Shown here one piece after another: positions 11,885-21,110 of a stretch of DNA of 64,000 nucleotides (position 1 is its first letter; every line of letters begins with the position of its first letter). The notes under the pieces were generated by a model that had not been told where the DNA came from, did not search any database, and saw only the letters and a program-made list of their open reading frames with translations. This DNA is from Euryodendron excelsum (Eukaryota > Streptophyta > Magnoliopsida > Ericales > Pentaphylacaceae). A program made the translations under genes and the position numbers. Where the stretch lies: the NCBI GenBank assembly GCA_033060915.1, contig CM065389.1, forward strand, positions 10,066,001 to 10,130,000, given 5' to 3'.

Positions 11885-12600
11885 AAATAGCAATTAAATT
11901 GAAAATATATATATATATATATATAAAAGTGGGAGAAGAAGAAGAAGACAAAGAACAATGTTGTTAAAAAGTTGAGAAATTATAAGTGTATGCTTATTGA
12001 TCATCACGTGTGGTGTACAATCCATGTTTTGAGTCTTTCTACCCCTTTTTTTTTCCTTATTCACGGCTCTTCTTTTACATGACCTTAGTTATCTAGAATA
12101 TGGACAAAGTTGGTAATTCTTTTGAGTATAGGTTATTACATGTCAATTCTTTAGTTAACACTTAAACTATAAATATTTTTTCACGAAGTTATGCCAAGTC
12201 GATACCCTTACATCTGTGCAGTTTTTTGTATGGGATTACTCTTTTAATATTTCATTTACATTTGCTCTTATGATGAGCTTTTCATGGAGAGACCCTTGTG
12301 TTCATATTCTTTGTGAGTGTATGACTAGCAAGATTTGAATCGAAACATAAATGATATAATTACATGAACTTGAGACAGTTGAGTTGTATGTCATTGTTAG
12401 TACACTCTTATGGAATTCTTTCTTAAATTCTTTATACCTTAAATTTGCATGAATAACAATTTAGGATGAATTGAGAATTATCTTAAGCAAGTTATGTATG
12501 CCTTATGTATTCTTATGATCTTTCACAAGACATGAATAGAAATTTATGGGTACTATTACTACAAACCCTCACGAAACACCACTCGTCCACCAGGTCGTGT
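11885..12600 (+). repeat. 3' internal region of LTR retroelement, copy B
   Basis: Second copy of 166-1400 without the hAT-like insert. It starts at an AT run and runs through the same landmarks to the ctcacga-acaccac block at about 12565-12590. It stops where the SINE target duplication begins and has no polypurine tract or LTR after it, so the element's right end is missing or was moved. Confidence 0.65.
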
Positions 12601-12615
12601 CCACATTCATGTAGT

Positions 12616-13147
12616 TTTTTTTTGTATTTAGCTAATCGGGTGTCCAAACTAATTTGCGTGCACCTCGATTAATCTCGGAGCCGGTCCAGTCCCCCCCCCC
12701 CCCCCAACCCCAAAAAAATCACACAAATTGGATAATTATTAGGCTAAAGACCCTAGGGGTGGCCCCAATAAGTTGACAACACCTAACAGCCTATTTGGAA
12801 CTTGGGGGAGGGAAGGGAAGTGAGAGAAAGAGAAAATGAAACAAAACTATTTTCCCTTTCTTTTCCCTTCCCAATTTGGTTTTGTGAGGAACAAAAAAAA
12901 AAAAAGAGAGAGAGAGAGAGAGAAAGAAAGAGATTGATTTAAAATTTTCTCTCCTTTTTTTCTCATTTTTCCTTCCCTTTCTCTATTAGGTAGAATCAAA
13001 CAAAAAAAGTAAAGTAAACAATTGTTTTCCTTTCCCTTTCCCAAGTTCCAAACAAACTGTAAGAGATTTTGAACTTGAGATTTTAAAGAGAGTAGAACCC
13101 CTAAGTCTCAAGTATTGACCGAATGTAGTTTTCATGAATGTGAACTA
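12616..13147 (-). mobile_element. tRNA-derived SINE (minus strand), carrying a nested MITE
   Basis: Flanked by a perfect 14-bp target duplication, cacattcatgtagt, at 12602-12615 and 13148-13161. Read on the minus strand it has a B-box-like GGGGTTCTACTCT, a body shared with the SINEs at 17351-17833 (attatccaatttgtgtga, gaggtgcacgcaaa...gacacccgattagc) and an A-rich tail (the run of T at about 12614-12623 on the + strand). The body is interrupted by the MITE at 12787-13059 and contains a poly-C run near 12691-12704. Confidence 0.75.
12787..13059. mobile_element. MITE with CAG...CTG ends, nested in a SINE
   Basis: The 273-bp insert has near-perfect inverted ends: CAGCCTATTTGGAACTTGGG at the left and the reverse complement of CAGTTTGTTTGGAACTTGGG at the right. 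Its interior is purine-rich on one half and pyrimidine-rich on the other (gggaaggg / cccttccc), so it could fold into a long hairpin. The CAG..TTTGGAAC end suggests a hAT-type MITE, but I could not define a clear 8-bp target duplication. Confidence 0.65.
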
Positions 13148-13161
13148 CACATTCATGTAGT

Positions 13162-13780
13162 CTTTTTGTAGTTCTAAATGCAAAATTTCACAGAGCAAGA
13201 CAATAAAGCAATGACGTCGAGCTCTGGGGGACCTTGACCGTGAGCGTGAAACGCACTTCAAACACAATGGGTGTAGAAGAGAGTACCGGACAAAAACAGA
13301 AGACTTCCAAAGTCTATTAATTGTCTTGTGAATTATAATTTATAAAATAATTTTTAATTTACCCCTAGAAGTTTTGAAAAGGTCTATTTTTAAGATTTTA
13401 GAAATATTATTTAATTTTTCATTTAAAAATTTATAAATACCCCCTTAAATTTTTAAAAAAATTATATTTTTATCTACAGTTTTAAAAATATTTTTCAATG
13501 TCTTCCTAAAAATTTATAAATTTTCTCCTTGAAGATTATTTTGTGTTAAAAGTCCATTTATATATTATATAAAGTTTATTTACATTATACGTATGTATAA
13601 TGTCAAGTAAAATATTTTTTAATTGCAATTAATGTTTGTCCCCCTAAATTAATTTTTTGACTTTGTCACTGACTCGGAGAAAGTTTACTCACTAGAAGTG
13701 GGTTCGAAGGTGCCTGACACCTTTCAAAAGTTCTGCCACAACATTGGGAAAAAAAAAAAAAACAGGAAAGGTGATTCCTA
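13162..13780. other. Gene-free stretch with an AT-rich repeat
   Basis: No gene seen. 13325-13680 is AT-rich and includes repeated 'taaaaatttataaat' and '(c)cccctaaatt' blocks, ending in 'tttttgactttgtcactgactcgg', which looks like the end of an old dispersed repeat. I could not delimit or classify it. Confidence 0.4.
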
Positions 13781-15041
13781 TCCATAACTCCTTTCTATGG
13801 AGTTATCAACCAAGTCTTTCTTAACAAGGTTAAAGTATATGACCTCCGGATTATACAGAACCAGTTTAAAATAAAGCTAGAATACTGTGTTTCATTTCAA
13901 ACAGCGTCTTTCTTACCACTGCCATTTAATTTCTTCCAGATAAACTGTGACTTCAGTGAAAACTCTTAGTCCCGTATATATAGCACCTTCCCAATAGTTT
14001 CTTTAATGAAAACATCACTGACTTCCACTAAGTAATCAAAATAAAAGGAGGCTTCGAGTTTACTCAAGATTTCTCATTACCCATCATTTAAATATCTTGT
14101 GTGAATTTTCTAGTTATATAGCATTCCGTATATCTTAATTCTTTCGTGTCACTAACACAACTGGAAGATTGACCAGTGCTTGATTAACTAAAATGATAGA
14201 TCACTGCCCAAGTCTACAGGCCAGAGCCAGAGTTCAACGGAATTAATTACCATTTATAGTATAGCTGAAAACTTGAAACCTACAAACAATAGTCAAACAA
14301 TGTGAGTCCACAGTCCACACACTTTTTTCTAACCATTCCAACCTAATCACACTATGCAGGTGCGAGGGTGTAATTTGTGAAAATATTTCAAGTTTGGGAG
14401 CATTTTTAAAGCGAATGTATACATACATATTTAAATATAAAGATATAGACAAAGTACAATTTTAAAAATAGTTTTATTTTTTTGTATGCATCAATTTCTT
14501 CAAAAATACCTCAATTTATATTATCTAAAATAAATAAAAGAAACATTAATACTAATTTCTTTATTAAACTACAAAATTGTTTATGCCTATTATATGTTTT
14601 TAACACCATAACAATACACATGGCAACTAACTATTGGTCTAAATTAAAATTCAAAAATTTGATTATTTGAGTTCGAGGATTTAACCATTTGTGTTTGTGA
14701 ATTTGACAAAAATTAGCTTCCAATTTATCAGTTTGAGAACTAGAGTGTAGTTTGTCCATGTGGTTAGAGGGATTGTGACTCAGATTCCAACCACAATGAA
14801 GAAATTTTTTTAACGGAAGTCGAAAAAATTATTAAGTGCTCTTGGTGAAACAGACGCTATTCTTTATACAGTCGATGGTCATCTTTCATCCCTAGAAACT
14901 CATGGTACAAAATTAAAGTTGAGGGGAAGACTTCCAAATTCAAAGTCTTTTGATGAATGAGATAGGATTAGGACCTGTGGAGAAAAGTGTGTATAAATTA
15001 GAGCCTTGAACCATCGCTTATAATGCATCAAAAGGCAAACC
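13780..15041 (+). promoter_or_regulatory. Upstream region of receptor-kinase unit 1
   Basis: Shares blocks with the upstream regions of units 2, 3 and 4: 'cttcccaatagtttctttaatgaaaac..cactgacttccac' (13985-14035), 'gaccagtgcttgattaactaa' (14170-14192), 'aagtctacaggccagagccagagttc' (14210-14236), 'taaccattccaacc' (14330) and the proximal 230 bases (14810-15041) ending in ggcaaaccATG. A TATA-like box, tgtgtataaatta, lies 50 bases before the ATG (about 14988); the other units have catagatta here instead. This conserved arrangement shows the promoter was duplicated with the gene. Confidence 0.65.
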
Positions 15042-16545
15042 ATGAGATCTTTAGAAAAACTAGTCTGCCTTGTTTCCTTAGTCCTCTTTGTTACTCCGTT
15101 TTCTTCAAACAATGTTGCTTCTGCTTCTGCTGAAGAAGCCGATGCTCTCCTCAAATGGAAAGCCAGCCTTAAAAGCGCAAACAGTTCTCTGCTAACTTCA
15201 TGGGTACTTCCGAAAACAAGTGCCAGCCCATGCAATTGGTTTGGAGTTTCTTGCAACCTTGATGGAAGCGTCGTTCGATTGAACCTCACAAATTCAAGCG
15301 TAAACGGTCCTCTCTACACCTTTTCGTTCTTATCATTCCCAAATCTTTCATATATTGATCTCAGCATGAATCAACTCTTTGGTACCATCCCACCTCTAAT
15401 TGGTTCCCTCTCCAAACTCATCTATCTTGATTTGTCTGTCAATCGGCTATCGGGGAACATCCCACCCGAAATTGGCTTGCTAACAAATCTTGAAACTCTC
15501 CACCTGGTGGAGAATCAGTTGAATGGCTCAATTCCTCGAGAGATAGGCCAGTCGAAGTCTCTTTCTGATCTTGCTTTGTACTACAACAATCTCGTTGGTC
15601 CTATTCCTGCTTCTTTGGGCAATTTGAAAAACTTGACTTATCTGTATCTCTATGAAAATCAGCTTTCTGGGTCCATCCCTCCCGAAATGGGAAACCTCAT
15701 CAATCTTGTTGAGGTCTACATGGATACCAACAATCTAACAGGTCCAATCCCTTCCACTTTTGGAAACTTGAATAAGCTAACTGTTTTGTACCTGTTCGAC
15801 AATCGACTATCTGGTTCCATTCCCCAAGAGGTAGGAAAGTTGAAATCACTCCAGAACCTAAGCCTTTACACCAACAACCTAACTGGCTCAATCCCAGCAT
15901 CTTTAGGCAATCTGAGCTACCTGATTGTTCTAGATCTTTACGAGAATCACCTTTCGGGTTCCATTCCTAGAGAATTAGGATACTTGAAGTCCCTTGTTGA
16001 TCTGGAATTGAGTAAGAATCAACTCAGTGGTCCCGTTCCTGCTTCGTTAGGTGATTTGACCAACTTAGAATTTTTGTTCCTTCGTTCCAACCTTCTTTCT
16101 GGCCCCATCCCAGGTGAATTTGGCAATTTGAAAATATTGATTGTACTGGAAATGGATGAAAATCAGTTTTCTGGCAATCTCCCAGAGGTTTGCCTAGGTG
16201 GGAAACTTCGAAACTTCACAATGAACAACAACCAGCTGACAGGTCCAATCCCTAAAGGTCTGAAAAACTGCTCAAGTTTAATCAAAGTCCGCCTCAGCGG
16301 AAATCATCTCACTGGAAATGTTTCTGAAGATTTGGGCACCTATCCAAACCTGCAATTCCTGGATCTGAGTAACAATAGTTTTTATTGGTGAAATCTCAAA
16401 AAACTGGAAACTGAACACTGAGTGCAAGAACTAGATCTTCTTCAAATCATTTGGTTAGGGAGATTCCAAAGGAACTCTGGAAGTTGACTTCTCTGTTGAA
16501 GCTGGTTTTGGCTGATAACCTCGAGAAGTCGGATCATGCAGAATG
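15042..16545 (+). pseudogene. MIK2-like LRR receptor kinase, truncated to the LRR ectodomain (unit 1)
   Basis: An open frame of 449 codons runs 15042-16391. It has a signal peptide (about residues 1-28, ending ...ASASA), an LRR N-cap with the CNWFGVSC cysteine pair, and about 15 leucine-rich repeats of the plant type (LxxLxLxxNxLxGxIPxxLG), collinear with the intact paralogue at 38651. At the fifteenth repeat, one extra T (tttttattggtgaa against ttgtacggtgaa in the paralogue) shifts the frame and gives an immediate stop. Homology continues out of frame to about 16545 with a further internal deletion of roughly 75 bases. There is no transmembrane helix or kinase. The gene has its own promoter copy, so it may still be transcribed and could give a secreted LRR-only protein; that is inference. 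The start is chosen by match to the paralogue's ATG. Confidence 0.9.
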
Positions 16546-17335
16546 AATGACAATACAGTTCATGGAGCATTTGGACTTCTACCGGTAGTGACGGACCCAC
16601 AATTTGTATTGTGAGGTGCTAAGGTAATACTTTTTAAACTTTGTAGGGGATGATGATAAAATTTCTTGAATTTTTGCGGCCACTACACTATATTCTCTTG
16701 TAAATACTCAAAAATCTCTATGAGGTGTAGTGAATTTTGGAAGTTTTGGGGAGGGGATTGTGCCCCTTGTGTTTGTCGGTGTCTACACTCTACAGGTGGA
16801 AACCCACAAAAGGTAGTAATAGTCCAACAGAAATCACGCGACTCGAGCTCATAATCATGTACAATATCGTGATCTGGTTGGAAATATGGTGAAAATTAAG
16901 ATCCATTGAATTGTCATTAACCAATTCAGAATTTGGCAGAATTCTATTGTTTAGGCCTTCAATTGTGGGAATCTGTTATTTTAGGAAGATTTGGTTTTGC
17001 AATTACCTTTAGAAGTCAGATTTTATTCTTTTTAATTCTGTCTTCATTATAGGACCCTAAACATACAGTTTCCATGGTATGATTTTGGAATCAGAGCATA
17101 TCAAATTAAATTTTGTATTTTGGTGCGCGTTATCGTACACCAAAAAGAAAATTTTTTATATCGGCTGCACATGAAAATTAAACTCAATTAATTAATATTT
17201 CCAGCAAAGCTTAGGGTCCTGTGCGCCGCCCGTCTTGGATGATCAGTATTCGTCCGTTGCACTGCTTATTATGTATTTTTTTTTTTTTATTGCTCCAAAA
17301 AGACTACTAGGGGGAAGTGAAAAAGGTAATAAGCC
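16546..17335. other. Gene-free stretch, unclassified repeats
   Basis: No gene recognised. 16580-16860 contains 'agtgacggacccacaattt' and 'gaggggattgtgccccttg', phrases like those at the ends of common plant dispersed repeats, and a 62-codon frame that I do not believe. A poly-T run lies at 17276-17288. Confidence 0.4.
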
Positions 17336-17350
17336 AACTGTTTGCATAAC

Positions 17351-17580
17351 AAATTAGCTGGGCTAAATCAACTGGGCTACCTTAGTCCGTTAAAATTTAT
17401 GATTTTTTAAAAAGAGATTAGGGGTTTTACTTTTATCAAGTGTAAGAATTTTTTTAAGGCCTTTGATTTGATAATTATTTGATTTGTGTAGGATGAAAAA
17501 ATTATACAGATTTTGAAATTAATTGAAGTGCACACAAGCTGATCCGAACACCAAGTTAGTAAAAACAAAAAAAAAAAACA
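17351..17580 (+). mobile_element. tRNA-derived SINE, copy 1
   Basis: A 230-bp insert ending in an A-rich tail and flanked by a 15-bp target duplication with one mismatch: AACTGTTTGCATAAC (17336-17350) and AACTATTTGCATAAC (17581-17595). It shares its whole body with the next SINE (attagc-tgg-ctaa-tcaactg-gct, gattaggggttttac in the B-box position, ttgataattatttgatttgtgt, agtgcacacaagctgatccgaacacc). It inserted next to or into the left flank of the second copy, which is why the two are adjacent. Confidence 0.8.
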
Positions 17581-17595
17581 AACTATTTGCATAAC

Positions 17596-17833
17596 GCTTT
17601 GAGAAATTAGCCTGGCCTAATCAACTGTGCTAGTCCATTTGACCAGAATTCATGGTCTCTCAAAGGAAGATCAGGAGTTCGACTCTTGTCATATACAAAG
17701 GTTTTTTTAAAACTTTTGATCTAGTAATTATCTAATTTGTGTGAGATGAAGAGATTATATAAATCTCGAGACTAGTTAAAGTGGATACAAACTGACTCAA
17801 ACACCCGATTAACCAAAAAAAAAAAAAGAGGGA
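17596..17833 (+). mobile_element. tRNA-derived SINE, copy 2
   Basis: Same family as copy 1 and as the minus-strand SINE at 12616-13147. It keeps a good RNA polymerase III B box, GAGTTCGACTC (about 17670-17680), and ends in an A-rich tail (17815-17827). The A-box region near 17600-17620 (attagcctggcctaa) is degenerate. The left end is approximate. Confidence 0.75.
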
Positions 17834-18116
17834 TTAGCCTAGCTTGACGGATTGTGTGTAAGGTCAAGCATAGCTCGTAAGCTTGGTGTTCGTGAAAATC
17901 TGGATTGGAAAGGATGCTTAATTTGAGAATAGATGGGACGGCTCAAATTACTGATTGTGATTGCTAAAATTTGTACATCCTGGTGCACATTAGGTGCGCT
18001 TGTCTGAATTTACTATGTTAGCTTTTTGGACATTTATCAATCAGCTGTTTCCGGTTATTCTCATTATGTTTCTGTTATGTAAAATTAGTATTAGCCGTCA
18101 TTTTGTACCTTTGAGT

Positions 18117-18400
18117 TTGAAAAATTATTCAATTGGCCTGAAACATCACATTAACATAATGATGTGATGTATCTAATTTAGTAAAAATAAACCTATCATG
18201 TATTTTTTGTCTTAACTACGTAAATAATAAATATAAACATATTAGAAAGTGGCAATTTTTATTATTTTAAAAATTAGGCCAATTAATCTAAAAATTAGAT
18301 CGACTAACCTAAAATAAGAACATGTGTTTATTTTTAATAGGTTGGACACACCACATTATCATGCTGATATAGTGTTTCGAACCTACGGAATAATTTCTCC
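18117..18400. mobile_element. Mutator-like MITE, old copy
   Basis: Same family as the better copy at 45453-45716. The ends are gaaaaattattca...taacataatgatgtgatgta and the inverse acaccacattatcatgctgatatagt...ggaataatttctcc, giving a terminal inverted repeat of roughly 60 bases with mismatches around an AT-rich middle. I could not define its target duplication, in keeping with greater age. Confidence 0.6.
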
Positions 18401-19190
18401 TCTAACTTTATCTCATATTTCAATATCATCTCTCAACTTTGATTTCTTCTATGTAAGTCCTCCGACTTTTAAATTGAAGTCAATGTGGTCTAATATTTTA
18501 AAATAGGTTAGAAAAAATTTAAAGATTAATTACAATTTGAGTCTCTCAACAATAATTCAATTTTATTTTAGTAGCTAAACTAAAAGTCGTTATATTTTTA
18601 CCTTTAAACTCTTAAAATTTAAGTTAATATATATTGACACTATTAACAAAAGAAACAAATTTAAAATTTGTAACATTTTTGATTTGATACAATATAAGAT
18701 ATTTTGTCTCGAATTAACAAATGTGTAGATTCAAAAATCTTCTTTGATATTGTCAAGGCTAATAATTGGTGGTTTACAAAAGAGGTCCACAAAAGCAAGA
18801 TGTTATATATTATTTTGACCATTTTCTTAGATATTTTGAGATGATTTATAACATTTCATAGTTATGAACTTATATTTTTCTCTTTGCTTCAAAAATTGGT
18901 ATAGAATTTGGACCAAACAAATCTCAAATTTTAAATTTTATAATGGTGCAAATCTAATAATTTTTGGTTTAATTGGGGATAAAATGATATTAAGTTATAG
19001 TTTAAAGGACTAAATTATTACAAAAGTTTATTTTTTTTTTATTTTAAAAAATTAGACCACACTTTGTTGAAAAGGTTTAAATAGAATAAATTAAAATTAA
19101 GGAATGACATTAAAATCTAAAACAAAGTTAAAATAACAAAATAATTATTTATCCTAAAATTAACTATCCATCTCTGTTTCTGGGTAATTC
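18401..19190. other. Gene-free AT-rich stretch
   Basis: Long runs of A and T with no gene, no inverted-repeat ends and no tandem structure that I could define. Confidence 0.5.
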
Positions 19191-19224
19191 TCATAATATT
19201 GGCCCTTGGACTGCTGCTGCCCGA

Positions 19225-19590
19225 GGAAAGTAAGCAAGGCCTCTTCTCAAATGGAAACCTAGCCTTGAGAACCCAAGCCAATCTCTCGTCTCTTCACAGT
19301 TAAGCGGAGGAGATAAGCAGAAGCAAACCATGGAATAGAAGCGGCTCGAAACAATTTGAGCCAAAGGTGGTTGAATGGTATAGTAGTGCCAGACGAGTCA
19401 CTGCCAGTTAGCCAGTAGTTCCCGTACAAAGTGATGACCAGAACAGAGATTTGATTCTAGTATCAAAATTTGATGGAAGAAAATTGTACGATGAAATCAT
19501 TAAAGCAAGTGAGGAATTTTATGCCAAATATGGCATTGGGAAGGGGATATGGAAAAGTGTATTTAATCGGATGATACAGTAGCCAATGGC
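19225..19590 (+). pseudogene. Relic of a second-lineage LRR receptor kinase
   Basis: Two recognisable scraps. Around 19235-19300 one frame reads as an LRR N-cap, LLKWK-SLENPSQSLVSSQ, after an EE-start like that of the intact gene. Around 19435-19570 another reads NRDLILVSKFDGRKLYDEII followed by KASEEFYAKYGIGKG, the juxtamembrane segment and glycine loop of a kinase of the same family, but closer to the receptor type at 48270-56342 (SYDDKMVYENIIE) than to units 1-4. Everything between is lost, so this is a gene collapsed to about 370 bases. Confidence 0.65.
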
Positions 19591-19599
19591 AGATCTACA

Positions 19600-19980
19600 A
19601 GGGAGGCGGCAACGTAGGAAATTTATTTAGTGGTACGGAACACTACAATTTAAGCATTATAGTACAGAGAAAATAAAAACTATAATTAAGTATTATTTAA
19701 AAATAAGCATGCTATTTTTGGCTAACTTTTTTCTATCTATGATAAAACTAAAAATATTATGTTCCCTCCTAGATCATTTGTACAGGCAGACTTTTTGGTA
19801 AAAATAAAATAATTTTATTTTAGAAATATGTAGTACCAACTATAGTTTTCACTTTAATGATTATATATGACAGCGTTAGATTGGTATAATATTAAGTGTT
19901 TTTGTATCAATGAAATTCTTATTAAGTTCCCAGAACGATATAGAAATATTGGAGGATAAATTAATTAAGAAATAAAATAT
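19600..19980. other. Gene-free AT-rich stretch
   Basis: AT-rich spacer between the receptor relic and the upstream region of unit 2. No gene or clear repeat structure. Confidence 0.5.
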
Positions 19981-20794
19981 TATGGATGTAGTTTGTTATT
20001 AAGAAGTTTATACAGTGATACTAGCTGATCACAAATCTAGTTCTCTCTCTCTCTCTCTCCCTCTCTCTCTCTCTCTCCATATTAAATAATTCTTCATTCT
20101 CTCTCATACATTTTCCTTCTATTAATTATGGAGCCTAGTTGACATCTAATTTGTCCACACTCTCAATTAATTAATGCAAACAAGTCTATGCCCACCATTT
20201 ATGAAAATATTTTGAGTAGTTTTCAAATAAGGACTTGAGGATATCAAACTATAAACTTATAAAGAATGAAATTAGGTTATCTCAATTATCATAATAAGAG
20301 TGGTAAAATTATTTTCAAAATTTTATGCTTTAAGTTTGTTATGGCCATGATCTAAATATTTAATTAGAAGTAAGTACATTAGGAGAATCTTTATTATGCT
20401 TGATTCTATAGCATATGATATTAGAGTTATAAGTATGAAAGAAACGGATTCACTGCCATATGTATATAGTTCCTGGGAGATAAACAGTGATTTGGTCAAT
20501 GGAAACTCTGATGAACACATCGCTGATCAAATAATTGAGTCACCAACCCATCTAGGAGATGGACCAGCGCTTGATTGACTAAATAGATATAGACGAATCC
20601 AAAGTCTACACGCCAGAGCCGAAGTCCAAGATGATTATTTATCAAGATGTAAGATGATTATATATCAAGTAGCTGAAATCTACAAAAAGTAATAAGAATC
20701 TGTGAGTCCACACGCTTTTTCTAACCATATCCTAAATCCTAATCACAACGAAGAAAAAAACTTTAACAAGTTCACATATAACATAATACGAATC

Positions 20795-20825
<31 letters not shown>

Positions 20826-21110
20826 ACTATACCATGAAATATTCATGGACCCAGCTTCTTTTCAAGCATTTGACAAATCTTTTTTCCCCACAATTAAGAG
20901 ATAAAAGGTCATTTGACCTGAGTGGGAACAGAAGCCATTCTTTATGCACTCGATCATCATCTTTCGTCCATAGAAACTGTTGGTGCAACTCAAAGTAGAG
21001 TGGAAGACTAACTCCAAATTAAAAGTGTTATAGGACCAGTGGACAAAAAAAGAAATATCCATAGATTAGAGCCTCGAACCATCGCTGGTTCTCTACATCA
21101 AAGGCAAACC
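19980..21110 (+). promoter_or_regulatory. Upstream region of receptor-kinase unit 2
   Basis: Collinear with 36180-38650 upstream of the intact gene: 'ttattaagaa-tttata-agtgat' start, a CT tract (20041-20076), the 'agtctatgcccacc...atattttgagtag' block, 'gagataaacagtgatttggtcaatg', 'ggagatggaccagcgcttgattgactaa', 'tctacacgccagagcc', an AT microsatellite (20803-20824) and the proximal block from 20880 to the ATG at 21111. It lacks the 1.3-kb insert found upstream of the intact gene. Its ATG is now joined to Copia sequence. Confidence 0.8.
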
